Below, piece by piece: positions 1 through 8,850 of a stretch of DNA of 64,000 nt. This stretch comes from Tritrichomonas foetus (taxonomy: Eukaryota > Parabasalia > Tritrichomonadida > Tritrichomonadidae), in NCBI GenBank assembly GCA_001839685.1, contig MLAK01000713.1:4592-68591 (forward strand). The letters run 5' to 3'. Under the pieces are notes generated by a model. It saw only the letters and a list, made by a program, of their open reading frames with translations. It was not told where the DNA came from and ran no database searches. Made by a program: the position numbers and the translations under genes. The stretch's first letter is position 1. Each line of letters opens with the position of its first letter.

Positions 1-49
1 AGAATCAGAATCAGAATCAGAATCAGAATAAGAATAAGAATCAAATGAA
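1..49. repeat. AGAATC/AGAATA hexamer repeat
   Basis: The window opens inside a simple hexanucleotide array: four AGAATC units, two AGAATA units and another AGAATC. The array continues off the left edge, so its length is unknown. It lies beyond the 3' end of the SYF2 gene. Confidence 0.9.
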
Positions 50-158
50 AAAAAGAATCAAATGATAAAGAATGAAATTGTTTATTATCAGAAATAAAAT
101 AATAAAAATGAAAATACAAACAGCAAAATTAATTATATATAGTAAAAAATCATTAATT

Positions 159-707
159 TCAAACATTTCCGCCTCTTTCCATATTCATTCGAACATCAGC
201 CGTATATTCGTCAAAATCACGGGCCAGTTTCCGATTGAATCTCTTATTGTGATCGTTAATAAAATCGATATGAGTTATGCCGCTGATGTCGTAATTAGCT
301 GCTCTTTTATTTCTTGCGCGTAATTTCTCTGTCTTTGTAATCAAACGATCAGCTAATTCGTCGACAACTTCTTGGCGAGGTTTCCATTCTTTTGAGGCAA
401 GTTCACCTTTCATCTTTCGATCTTGATAATCTTGATAGACCGATTTAGGCACTTTCTTAATTTCGCGTAAATAATAGGCAATATCTGGATCTTGAAGGTG
501 GTCTTCTGAAGTCGGGCCGGCTGTTTTTGCCGCATTTCGTTTCAATAAAAAGATTGGAATATCGAAAATTTCTTCTTGAGTGACTTGCGGTTTTTTGATT
601 TGATGCTCTTCAGCAAGTTCATCTGAAGCTGCCAAATTGTTAAGATGACGGGCTTCATTTATTCTTAATTGAAGTCTACGAAGTAAATCTTCTCGATCTT
701 CATCCAT
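159..707 (-). CDS. SYF2: SYF2-type pre-mRNA splicing factor
   Basis: Predicted SYF2 homologue (182 residues), a nuclear protein that travels with the Prp19/NineTeen and Syf1 parts of the spliceosome. The C-terminal third carries the family signature: an IDFINDHNKRFN block, then KLARDFDEYTADV and a final NMERGGNV. These align by memory with the INERNAKFNKK...YTAEIKQNLERG ending of SYF2. The N-terminal half is charged and helical. The ATG at 707 is the natural start. Upstream are AAGGCCAATTATTC and two AGGTCAAAAA repeats (720-775). A splicing factor fits an organism with few introns. The family call is strong; the function is known only from homologues. Confidence 0.88.
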   Translation of the reverse strand: MDEDREDLLRRLQLRINEARHLNNLAASDELAEEHQIKKPQVTQEEIFDIPIFLLKRNAAKTAGPTSEDHLQDPDIAYYLREIKKVPKSVYQDYQDRKMKGELASKEWKPRQEVVDELADRLITKTEKLRARNKRAANYDISGITHIDFINDHNKRFNRKLARDFDEYTADVRMNMERGGNV

Positions 708-719
708 TTTGTTGAATAA

Positions 720-775
720 TTGGCCTTAGAAATGTGAATTTTTATATTATTAGGTCAAAAATAAGGTCAAAAAGA
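720..775 (-). promoter_or_regulatory. GGCCAA plus duplicated TTTTTGACC element upstream of SYF2
   Basis: Read toward SYF2, two copies of TTTTTGACCT stand 13 bases apart (about 752-775), followed by AAGGCCAATTATTCAACAAA next to the ATG. The last part is nearly the same as the leader of the prolyl-tRNA synthetase gene at 30398-30421. Confidence 0.5.
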
Positions 776-945
776 TTTATTTTAATTATGGTTATATTTA
801 TTTGAATATATATTTGTTCAGGATATCACAAAGACCAATTTGGCAAACTTTTTAAGACCTATATTGGCTTAGAATATTATTCGGTTATAATTTTCTCTGG
901 GCGGACAATTATCAACTGAATTTTTATTGAATAAACTTGTCAGCG

Positions 946-2022
946 ATGGCACTCAACATCATTACAATCGGATGGATTATAGGTAGCGTAGCCTCTTCAA
1001 CTTCCCTTATTATGATGAACAAATACGTTATGTCAAATTATGGATTCAGATATCCAACTATTTTAACCGCATACCATTTCTTAGTCACATACTTTCTCCT
1101 TGAGGCCATGTGCCGTATGGGGCTATTCAAAAGGGCTACAAACATCCCATCATTGAAATGTTGGATGCTTGGCGCTTTTTCAGTCGGTGGCGTTGTTTTT
1201 ATGAATTTTAACCTTCAAATGAACTCAGTCGGATTTTATCAACTTTCCAAACTATGCTGCATTCCATTTATAGTTATCTATAATTATTTATTCGAAAATA
1301 AGAAAACACCAACGGACACGTTATATTCACTTTCATGTCTTCTTGTTGGAATTGCTCTCTTTTCGGTTAACGATGTTCAACTCAACATTCCAGGTTCAAT
1401 AATGGCTATTTTTGCTGTTATTTTTGTTTCAATGTCACAATTACAAACTGGAAATCTTCAGCGTGAATATTCAGTTAACGGACCAGCTCTTCAACTTTCC
1501 ACAGCTTTCCAACAATTCTTAATTGCACTTTTCTCATCATTCTTTATCGAATTCTATGGTGAAAGGTCTGTTTTGAATCACGACTTCCAAACAAAAGAAG
1601 TAATTATCATCATCATGACTGGTCTTATTGCTGTTGGCGCCAATGCTTGTGCTTTTGGTCTCATTGGAAAAACATCACCAGTTACTTATCAAGTTGTCGG
1701 TCATTGCAAGACAATTCTCATTTTCTCATTCGGACTTATTCTTTTCCCACCAACACAAACAGAAACCACAGCGCAGCTTACAAAGAAAATCATCGGATTA
1801 GTCATTGCCATGATTGGTGTCATATTCTACACCTACTTCGAATTGAAGCGAAAGGAGACTGGATTCAAGAAACCAACACCAGAAGATGAAGAACATTTGA
1901 ATGAATTTGTTGATGAAGGTGATCCAATTGAAGAGTTCCAAACAACACCAGATTCTCAACCAGAAATTCCAAATTTAGAAGAAAACTATCCAGGTGATGA
2001 AGTCCAGCTAGAAAAAATTTGA
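946..2022 (+). CDS. SLC35E3/TPT-family nucleotide-sugar transporter
   Basis: Multi-pass Golgi/ER sugar-nucleotide antiporter of the drug/metabolite superfamily (358 residues). About ten hydrophobic segments span residues 5-305, followed by an acidic cytosolic tail of about 50 residues. Family landmarks are NFNLQMNSVGFYQLSKL (near residue 90) and GKTSPVTYQVVGHCKT (near 240). The second is typical of SLC35E3 and the plant UDP-rhamnose/galactose carriers. The sugar carried cannot be read from sequence. The frame is open from a TTG at 937, but the first ATG at 946 is taken as the start. Upstream at 832-868 are two weak AGACC..TTGGC motifs. Confidence 0.82.
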   Translation: MALNIITIGWIIGSVASSTSLIMMNKYVMSNYGFRYPTILTAYHFLVTYFLLEAMCRMGLFKRATNIPSLKCWMLGAFSVGGVVFMNFNLQMNSVGFYQLSKLCCIPFIVIYNYLFENKKTPTDTLYSLSCLLVGIALFSVNDVQLNIPGSIMAIFAVIFVSMSQLQTGNLQREYSVNGPALQLSTAFQQFLIALFSSFFIEFYGERSVLNHDFQTKEVIIIIMTGLIAVGANACAFGLIGKTSPVTYQVVGHCKTILIFSFGLILFPPTQTETTAQLTKKIIGLVIAMIGVIFYTYFELKRKETGFKKPTPEDEEHLNEFVDEGDPIEEFQTTPDSQPEIPNLEENYPGDEVQLEKI

Positions 2023-2547
2023 TAGGTTAAACTGAAATGTAAATCCTTTAAATCGAACCTTCATATGACTATATTTCCTATGTTCTTTTTTTTTTTTTTT
2101 TTTAACTTTTACATAATTTCTTTTGATCTCTTTATTTCTTCTTTAGAAATTCTAAGATGATACGATGTGTACTGACCAATTGGTTAAATAAAATTTTGCT
2201 AAAAACTTCTTCTTAGATATGCTAAAGCAATTCATCAGAGAATCAACATCATCTTAGATTCATCAACAAAAGTTAGAAATTTATATTCCACTTATTATTA
2301 AAATTATCCATGCTGAGTTGTAATCGTTTTCAAGTTTGGTCATCATATAGGGGCATAAAAATTATGATATAGTGATGGTTGACGAATATATGAGATAATT
2401 TAATTCTTAACATAAATGAATTGCACAATCACTACCTACATTTTCTATTATCTACAAACAAGGTTTATAATATTCATATAACCAAACTTGAAAATAAGAA
2501 TCGGAGAAAATACATAATGTTCGTGAATATATATTTATTAAAAACAT
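2023..2547. other. Intergenic region with T tract and inverted-repeat element
   Basis: No gene is seen in this 3'-3' intergenic stretch. It holds an 18-base T run (2086-2103) shortly after the transporter stop, and a 168-bp stretch bounded by perfect 14-bp inverted repeats (listed separately). Confidence 0.6.
2327..2494. mobile_element. Possible MITE with 14-bp terminal inverted repeats
   Basis: TTTTCAAGTTTGGT at 2327-2340 is exactly inverted at 2481-2494 (ACCAAACTTGAAAA), and the match continues loosely inward. The same 14-mer occurs again in intergenic DNA at 29754-29767. No transposase is inside. AATCG lies just outside the left end and 4 bases beyond the right end, so a target-site duplication is doubtful. 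Confidence 0.35.
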
Positions 2548-2549
2548 GA

Positions 2550-2750
2550 TTATGCTGGTGAAAATCGGAGTGTTCTTATCGTTACACGAGATTCTGTTGT
2601 TTGGTCGTCTTCTGCTTGCCTTAAATTCCATTCGGTGATCGATTTCTTTTTAGTATCAACGATTTTTTGAATCTGCCTATAGCGCTCATTGTTCTCTGTT
2701 GGTGTTTCTTTCCAAACTGATCCTAATGGAAGAAAGAACTGGCGAGACAT
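2550..2750 (-). CDS. Small conserved-looking protein, 66 residues
   Basis: Unrecognised 66-residue protein starting MSRQFFLPLGSVWKET, with a charged helical middle and an Arg-rich end (RTLRFSPA). The frame also opens at a TTG (2753), but the ATG at 2750 is preferred. The reason for accepting so short a gene is its upstream context: ATGACGTTAA at 2781-2790 is the same ACGTTWA motif that stands before the flagellar and cytoskeletal genes here. The compact basic-aromatic make-up would suit a small axonemal or structural protein, but that is inference from the motif only. Confidence 0.5.
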   Translation of the reverse strand: MSRQFFLPLGSVWKETPTENNERYRQIQKIVDTKKKSITEWNLRQAEDDQTTESRVTIRTLRFSPA

Positions 2751-2780
2751 CAATAAAAACCCGATTTATAAATGAATTAA

Positions 2781-2787
2781 TTAACGT
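2781..2787 (-). promoter_or_regulatory. ACGTTAA motif upstream of the 66-residue gene
   Basis: TTAACGT on the plus strand, ACGTTAA toward the gene, 31 bases before the ATG. It is one member of the recurring ACGTTWA set. Confidence 0.45.
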
Positions 2788-2892
2788 CATATGATTTTCA
2801 ATAATGTATTCAAAAAATGTGTATTTCAATGCATATATAGTCATTTAACTCTAATGCAACCATTTATACATATAAAAAGTTATACTAATTAT

Positions 2893-2949
2893 TTGACCAT
2901 ATCTTCATGAGAATGGGTAAATATTTGATCCAGATTTGACCTTGTCAAA
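2893..2949 (+). promoter_or_regulatory. TTGACC motifs and 15-bp palindrome before RRP4
   Basis: TTGACC occurs at 2893-2898 and again at 2936-2941. The second is part of a perfect inverted repeat, TTTGAC-CTT-GTCAAA (2935-2949), ending 36 bases before the RRP4 ATG. Confidence 0.5.
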
Positions 2950-2985
2950 CTTTTTAAAATCTCTTCAAAATCGAAAGCGACCTTC

Positions 2986-3729
2986 ATGGATGAAATTGTG
3001 CTTCCTGGAGAAGTTATTTCCGAAACAACAGAAAACTTAATGCCAGGTCTCGGCGTCACTGTACGCGATGGCAAGATTATCGCAACTGTTCGAGGAACAA
3101 TCAATCGTGTGAGCCAATATATTTCAGTCACGCCCAAAACATCAATTTATTCACCAAATACTGGCGACATCGTTGTTGGACGCATTTCTCAGGTTTTGAA
3201 GCAACGATGGAAAATCCAAGTTGGCTGCTCAGTCCTTGCCGATCTTCGCCTGTCATCGATATATCTTCCCGACGATCAATTCAGACGACGAACAACAACA
3301 GACGAACGAAACATGAGACAGTATTTCGATGTAGGCGATTTGTTATGTGCAGAAGTTCAACAAGTCACCACAGACGGAGTAATATTTTTACATACCAGAC
3401 AGCAGCACCCACGCAAACTTGATAATGGAATTGTCGTAGAAGTTCCTGCCCGTCTCATCAAAAGAGTTCAAATGCATATGGCAGATTTGGAAATCGAAGA
3501 ATTTACATTTAAAACAATTATCGGACTTAACGGCTCGATTTGGATTAGTCCAGTTGATGATAGTTCAGTGCATTTAATTCCACGCATCAAAAACGTGATC
3601 ATCCTGCTTGCAACTTATCATCAATTAATCTATCTCGATTCAGTGAAGGAAACCTACATGAAAACAGCTGAAATTCCAGTCAACAAAATTGTAGATCCAG
3701 CAACCGCCAAATTCCTTAATTTTATATAA
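2986..3729 (+). CDS. RRP4: Exosome subunit RRP4 (EXOSC2-like)
   Basis: Cap subunit of the RNA exosome, which feeds RNA to the 3'-5' nucleases for rRNA maturation and RNA decay (247 residues). The N-terminal strand region (VLPGEVI...GKIIATVRGTINRV) is followed by an S1 RNA-binding domain at about 60-135 (GDIVVGRISQV..RWKIQVG...DLRLSSI) with the family block RRRTTTDERNMRQYF. A KH-like domain at about 145-200 has GLNGSIWI as its GxNG loop. Length and domain order match RRP4 and not RRP40 or CSL4. The stop is followed at once by an A/T-rich TATAAAATAAA stretch that could serve as a poly(A) signal. Confidence 0.9.
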   Translation: MDEIVLPGEVISETTENLMPGLGVTVRDGKIIATVRGTINRVSQYISVTPKTSIYSPNTGDIVVGRISQVLKQRWKIQVGCSVLADLRLSSIYLPDDQFRRRTTTDERNMRQYFDVGDLLCAEVQQVTTDGVIFLHTRQQHPRKLDNGIVVEVPARLIKRVQMHMADLEIEEFTFKTIIGLNGSIWISPVDDSSVHLIPRIKNVIILLATYHQLIYLDSVKETYMKTAEIPVNKIVDPATAKFLNFI

Positions 3730-4326
3730 AATAAATATTTGTTTCACTATAAAATTAAATCTAAAATTGTTATTTTGAACTTTTCTTTATAAAATTTTTT
3801 CTTTATCTCAAATTTTGCTCAAGAGAATATAGACTATGATGTAACAAAATAGTTGTTCAATCGAATAACTAAATGATTTAAAGACAGGAAAGTTGTTTCA
3901 CCTTTGTAACAAAGGCTTTGCTACATGAAATCTTTAATTATTTCATGATTTTCATCTATTCGAAAACTTTCGAAAATTTCAAACTGGAAATGAATATTTT
4001 AAGTTATGATATACATTTTTTCTTTGTCAAACAAGTAATGACGAAAAAATATAATCGATAGATTTGATGAAAATCTAATGTAAATGAAAAATCAAAGGAA
4101 TCATTTCGAAAAAAAAGAAACAAATGTCAGAGAGGAACACCATAATGCTACATTAAATCGTTTCACGAAATTCTTTTTAACATAATATTTTCATTAATAT
4201 TTATGCCATTTTGATTAATGTGTCCTTTGAGTATTGATTCTGTTGTTCGGAAATATTTAAAAAAGAAAATATAATTGAAACATAAAAACTCTTAAAAAAC
4301 TCTTTAAAAAATACGACACAATCTTA
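3730..4326. other. Intergenic region between convergent genes
   Basis: About 600 bases with frequent stops in all frames. The only structure seen is a short CCTTTG-TAA-CAAAGG hairpin near 3901-3916. No gene is supported. Confidence 0.5.
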
Positions 4327-5406
4327 TTATGAACCTCTTTTTTCAGGTTTTCTTATGTCTCCTTTTTCAGAACCACTATCAGAAGTTAGTTCAAGTTGAT
4401 TTTGTTCTTTTTGCTTTTCAAGTTGTTCATATTCAATCTTTTCTTTCATTTCATTCTTTCTCACTGATGCGTAGTAAGCCGAGAACCCAATAACCAGCAC
4501 AGTTCCAATGAATTTCATTAAGGTCATTGTTTCTCCTTGTGGGAAGAAAACAAAAGCGAGAAGTGTTTGCAAACAAGCTTTTACAGTTCCACTTAAATTA
4601 TGTGTAAGTGGTGTTGTATATTTAATGTTTAAGAAAATGGCAATATTTATAATAAATCCAACAATTCCAGCAGCAGTTTGCATGCACCAGAATTTTGTTG
4701 TTCGCTTTTCTTTCAAGATGTCAAATTCACCGGAAAACCAAACGAATGGTGCTAATGCAACAATAGCGATTGGCGTGTTGTATTCAATGAGGAGATATTG
4801 ATTATCATCAAGAAGACCCATCACCTTTTTAACTACAAGTGAATAAGTTGCAACAAAACAAGATGAACTGACTCCATAAATTGCCCCTTTTAATGTCAAA
4901 TCAACGTCACCTTGAACACCAACACAAAAGCCAACAACTACACCAAAACATGCAAAGCATGCTTTCAGTGACGTTTTCTGGCCTTGGAAAATGTAAGACA
5001 AAATAATACTAAAAAGAATTGTGAGTGACCTCACAATTTGATATCCTGAAACTGAAACGTATTCTAAGCATTTGTTATTGAGACCAATCATTATCAAATA
5101 TGCAATACTTACCGGTATCGCTTTAATGATTATGTCGAGTTTATAATGTAATGGAGGAAATAAATTTAAAAGCGGCACGTTTGGGCAAAAAGTCGTAATA
5201 ATTAATATACAAGCATAAGCGACTACAAATTGATACCAAGATATAAAGAGGCCTCCTGCTTTTTCGTCTTTATCTGTGAGAACAAATCGATTTAAAAAAA
5301 CAAGTGCAATTGACACAGACATATAAAAAGTTACAGCTAAAGCTGACTGTAGGGTCTTTTTCCTGACTTCTTCTTCTGTGGATTTTGATGAAGGAGCTGA
5401 TGACAT
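4327..5406 (-). CDS. GDP-fucose transporter-like (SLC35C1 family)
   Basis: Ten-segment Golgi nucleotide-sugar transporter (359 residues). The spacing matches GDP-fucose carriers: GLNNKCLEYVSVSGYQIVRSL (about 107-127) corresponds to the [20 protein letters not shown] region of SLC35C1. KYTTPLTHNLSGTVKACLQT (about 265-284) corresponds to the diagnostic FTSPLTHNVSGTAKACAQT segment. The tail is Lys/Glu-rich and cytosolic. A fucose route is also suggested by the secreted GH95 fucosidase at 34.6 kb. Substrate is inferred from motif likeness. TGACCGTTTA stands about 8 bases upstream of the ATG. Confidence 0.8.
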   Translation of the reverse strand: MSSAPSSKSTEEEVRKKTLQSALAVTFYMSVSIALVFLNRFVLTDKDEKAGGLFISWYQFVVAYACILIITTFCPNVPLLNLFPPLHYKLDIIIKAIPVSIAYLIMIGLNNKCLEYVSVSGYQIVRSLTILFSIILSYIFQGQKTSLKACFACFGVVVGFCVGVQGDVDLTLKGAIYGVSSSCFVATYSLVVKKVMGLLDDNQYLLIEYNTPIAIVALAPFVWFSGEFDILKEKRTTKFWCMQTAAGIVGFIINIAIFLNIKYTTPLTHNLSGTVKACLQTLLAFVFFPQGETMTLMKFIGTVLVIGFSAYYASVRKNEMKEKIEYEQLEKQKEQNQLELTSDSGSEKGDIRKPEKRGS

Positions 5407-5410
5407 ATTT

Positions 5411-5443
5411 TAAACGGTCATTTACATCTCAAAATAAGACCAA
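5411..5443 (-). promoter_or_regulatory. GGTCA motif pair upstream of GDP-fucose transporter gene
   Basis: Toward the gene: TTTGGTCTTATTTTG, then TGACCGTTTA a few bases before the ATG. It carries the GGTCA motif and a partial GTTTA. Confidence 0.4.
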
Positions 5444-5653
5444 ATAATTTATTAAAAAGTTAATATTATTGATACATCAAAATCGATTTTGTCAGAATAA
5501 TCAATTCATGATTATGTTAAAATATTTATCGCTGAGGCAGAAGATATTGGAACATAAATAGATATGCTTTGTGAAATATAATAACTGATATACATGCGCT
5601 AGCTAAGCCATTTTTAACCAAAAATATAAAAAGAAAGGAATAATAATCTATAT

Positions 5654-8578
5654 TTAACAAACAGGTCTGATTCCATCTCGGTAACGATTAGCATAAGCAT
5701 CAAAATAATTTTCTTCTTCACTCCTAGATTCTTCTTCTTCTTTATCTTCTTCTTCTTCTTTATCTTCTTCTTCTTCTTTCTTATCTTCTTCTTCTTTCTT
5801 ATCTTCTTCTTCTTCTTTCTTATCTTCTTCTTCTTCTTTCTTATCTTCTTCTTCTTTCTTGTCTTCTTCTTTATCTTTCTTATCTTCTTCTTCTTCCATC
5901 TTTTCTTCTTCCTCTTTCTTATCTCCTTCTTCTTCTTCTTTCTTTTCTTCTTCTTCTTCTTCTTTCTTTTCTTCTTCTTCATCTTCATCTTTCTTATCTT
6001 CTTCTTCATCTTTCTTATCTTCTTCTTCGTCTTCTTTCTTTTCTTCTTCCTCTTCTTTCTTTTCTTCTTCCTCTTTCTTATCTTCTTCTTCTTTCTTTTC
6101 TTCTTCTTCTTTCTTTTCTTCTTCTTCTTCTTTTGTATCTTCTTCCTTCTGAGGATCATCCTCTCGTTCATGATTGTCATATTCATCTTCATTGTTAGCT
6201 TCTTCTTCTTCAGTGCTTAATTCTTCATTTTCCAGGGTTTCCTCGTTTTTCTTTTCATCATTCTTATTTGGTTCTGTCTTTTTTGAAGGAAGCTCAAATT
6301 TGAAATCATTTGGATTAAATAATAGGTTATCATTATTCATATCAGTATTAGGCGCGTCAAGATCACTGATATCTCCGATTTGTACTTTATCAGCAGGTAG
6401 CTCTGCATTTTGTATTATAGAACTTAATTGAACCGGTTCATAAGTTTCATCGTATGTTGAAGAATCAGCTGGTAAACTATCATTATCTTTGTCATCACTA
6501 TATTCGATATCTAAAGAATCTTGATTAACTTCAGTCGTATTTTGATTATCATTAACTTCAGAAATATCCTCTTCTTTCGAAGTATTGCCACTTGATATAT
6601 TGGGCGTAATCAAATTTGAGGATTCACTTTCATTCAATGAAAATGTAAATTTTGGAATGCTCGCAGTACTGTTATTACCAGAAATATAGCTACTGATATC
6701 AACCATATCTGTTGATGTTGGTTGTCTTCCATTCATTAAAGCAGCTAATGCTCTAAATATAACTTCAAATTGATTTTCAACTTCTGTAATTCGCGATTCG
6801 ACTCTTTTGTCCATATCTGAGCTGAATTGAATCACTGATTCTATTAAAGCTTTATCAGTGCTTGTTATACTATTATTTATATTATCTAATCGTTTTTCTA
6901 AATCATTATAAACTTCTTTTATTTTTCTTTTCGTTGATTTATGCTTTTCTGCCAATTTTTCTAAATTAGTCATGAGGTTATGAATAGTTCCTTTCGTTTC
7001 CTTATAAAGTTCTTTAGAATTTATTTCTAATCTTTGAATATTTTCTTCATAACGATCAAGTTTGCTTATTACATCAGTCATATGATTCACTTCGAGTCTT
7101 GTCGGATTAAAATTTTGTTGGAAATTATTTAACTCATTGTTCCTCAATTTCGCAAAATCATCCTCAACAATGTCATTTTGAAGTTGAATTTCTTGGTTGA
7201 TTAAATTTTCAAACTTGTTATATTTTTTAAGAATCGATTCAGTATTATGTTGTCTTGCTACTGCTTCTTCATGTAAAGTTTTTTCAAGAAGTTCAAATGA
7301 TTCATTTGATGTTGAAGAAAACGCTTTAACAGTTTTAATTATTTCGTGAGAAATCATTTTAAAATTATCTTCTGTATCTTTGATTAGTTGATCAACTTTC
7401 CCTGATATTTCTGTAGTTATTGAATCGGTATCATTTTGTATTTGTGTAATTGAAGTAGCAATTGATGAATGTAATGAGTTTAGAGAATCTTTGAAGGATC
7501 CAGCCAAAGTTTGAGTATCTCCACCGATTCTGATAATAGAATTTTGAATATTGCTATTCAATTGATTAATTTGACTAATTAATGTATCAGTCTGTTTTAA
7601 TCTATATTGGCATTCATTTTGTATTTCATTTGCAATTTGTTGAGAAATGTCATTCATATTTTTCTCTGCATTCTGTTGAAAATTTGTAAATTTTTTTCCT
7701 AGGTTGTCATTTATTTGATCGAATTCTTGACTTTGATCACTGATTTTTTTCACTATTTTTTCATCTCTATTTTCTATTGTAGTAATTATTCTATTTGTTT
7801 TGTCATGATTGGATTTCTGTCTTCCATTCTCACTTTTTAATGATGTCAATTGATTTTTAGATGTTTCTGAAAATTCCTCGAATTTTGCGAGAAAAGAATT
7901 CAAAGAATTCACTTCACTATTTGCTTTTTCCCTCACGTTGCTGAAATTATTATTAAAATTTGTTGATTCACCATCGATTTCTCTTTTAAATATTTTCAAT
8001 TGATCTGCAATTGTACGACATTTTAGTGGAATTTCTAAGGTTGGCACTTTGTTGATATCTGATTGTAATTGATTCATTTTGTTTTGAAGAGTTTTTAAAT
8101 CATCTTCAACAATGGAATTACTTTCTATTGTTTTTTCTAATACATTTCTTTGTTCTACAATCTGTGAAGTAATTACACCAATTCGTTGTGAAAAAGTTGA
8201 TGAATCTAAAGAAGATGCATTATTTAATCTCATTGGTGGTAATGATGACAGCTTTGAAGCTCCATTGGAATTAATAGTAATGTTAATTGGAGCAAGTGAC
8301 GTAGGAACATATTCGGGCAATTGTTGATGCATCATCGCATAATTTCGATTCTGCCTTGAATTGGAATTTGGAGAAATTATATTGTTTGTATTACTCACAT
8401 TGGATCCTATTCTCCCATTTTGTCTTTGATAAATATTTTCGATTAAGGATGGCGAATATTGAGGATAAGAGTTGTTCTCTTTGTTTTTTTCTTCGATTTG
8501 TTTTCGAAGATCTGCTGCATATTGTGCTTTTTGCTGCTCCCTCAGAGCTGACAATCGATCACCATCAGCTCCAAACAT
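5654..8578 (-). CDS. Coiled-coil protein with long acidic Glu/Lys tail
   Basis: Large structural protein of 974 residues. An N-terminal motif (KAQYAADLRKQIEEK, residues 17-31) recalls the Y..DLR.QI.EK motif of CSPP1/CCDC66-type centrosomal and ciliary proteins. A linker follows, then coiled coil from about 125 to 620. After a Ser/Asn/Asp-rich part, residues about 785-950 are almost only Glu, Lys and Asp in EEEEDKKEEE-like repeats, ending YRDGIRPVC. The repeat DNA is purine-rich GAA/AAG and is prone to length change. The ATG at 8578 has a 16-bp palindrome with ACGTTA just upstream. A cytoskeletal or basal-body role is inferred; no enzyme domain is seen. Confidence 0.75.
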   Translation of the reverse strand: MFGADGDRLSALREQQKAQYAADLRKQIEEKNKENNSYPQYSPSLIENIYQRQNGRIGSNVSNTNNIISPNSNSRQNRNYAMMHQQLPEYVPTSLAPINITINSNGASKLSSLPPMRLNNASSLDSSTFSQRIGVITSQIVEQRNVLEKTIESNSIVEDDLKTLQNKMNQLQSDINKVPTLEIPLKCRTIADQLKIFKREIDGESTNFNNNFSNVREKANSEVNSLNSFLAKFEEFSETSKNQLTSLKSENGRQKSNHDKTNRIITTIENRDEKIVKKISDQSQEFDQINDNLGKKFTNFQQNAEKNMNDISQQIANEIQNECQYRLKQTDTLISQINQLNSNIQNSIIRIGGDTQTLAGSFKDSLNSLHSSIATSITQIQNDTDSITTEISGKVDQLIKDTEDNFKMISHEIIKTVKAFSSTSNESFELLEKTLHEEAVARQHNTESILKKYNKFENLINQEIQLQNDIVEDDFAKLRNNELNNFQQNFNPTRLEVNHMTDVISKLDRYEENIQRLEINSKELYKETKGTIHNLMTNLEKLAEKHKSTKRKIKEVYNDLEKRLDNINNSITSTDKALIESVIQFSSDMDKRVESRITEVENQFEVIFRALAALMNGRQPTSTDMVDISSYISGNNSTASIPKFTFSLNESESSNLITPNISSGNTSKEEDISEVNDNQNTTEVNQDSLDIEYSDDKDNDSLPADSSTYDETYEPVQLSSIIQNAELPADKVQIGDISDLDAPNTDMNNDNLLFNPNDFKFELPSKKTEPNKNDEKKNEETLENEELSTEEEEANNEDEYDNHEREDDPQKEEDTKEEEEEKKEEEEKKEEEDKKEEEEKKEEEEEKKEDEEEDKKDEEEDKKDEDEEEEKKEEEEEEKKEEEEGDKKEEEEKMEEEEDKKDKEEDKKEEEDKKEEEEDKKEEEEDKKEEEDKKEEEEDKEEEEDKEEEESRSEEENYFDAYANRYRDGIRPVC
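5720..6150. repeat. CTT/TTC-rich low-complexity tract (coding)
   Basis: About 430 bases of almost pure pyrimidine on the plus strand (CTTCTTCTT with TTTCTTAT interruptions), encoding the acidic tail of the coiled-coil gene. A Ser-rich frame on the other strand is a by-product of this composition. Confidence 0.9.
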
Positions 8579-8591
8579 GAAATAATAAATT

Positions 8592-8607
8592 AAAATAACG
8601 TTATTTT
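8592..8607 (-). promoter_or_regulatory. 16-bp palindrome centred on AACGTT
   Basis: AAAATAACGTTATTTT is a perfect palindrome, 13 bases before the ATG at 8578. It is the symmetric form of the ACGTTWA motif seen upstream of other cytoskeletal genes. Confidence 0.5.
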
Positions 8608-8850
8608 CATTCTTTCAAAAATGATTGAAATTAATGACCGAATAAATTCATAAAAAGCTGTTTATTTGAGATAACATCATGAAAAGTTAAATCTATCCCT
8701 ATTTTTTTCTCTGTTTATATGGCCAAGCAAATTGAACTTATTTCAAAGCTAGAAAATACTCTCCCTTGGTTAATAGAATGTATATTAACCAGTAGATTTT
8801 AAATCGAAAGGATAAAATCTAAACGCATAGAATATCTAAAAATATTCAGA

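Noticed and set aside
72..323. 83-codon plus-strand frame
   Set aside because: Lies over the 3' part of SYF2 on the opposite strand and has no promoter motif.
3901..3916. CCTTTG-TAA-CAAAGG hairpin
   Set aside because: Too short and isolated to claim as a terminator or regulatory site.
5859..6152. Ser-rich plus-strand frame opposite the acidic tail
   Set aside because: A composition artefact of the GAA/CTT repeat; the minus-strand frame is much longer and protein-like.
5614..6192. Lys/Arg-rich minus-strand frame in the repeat
   Set aside because: A shifted reading of the same repeat; it has no start context and overlaps a real 974-residue gene.
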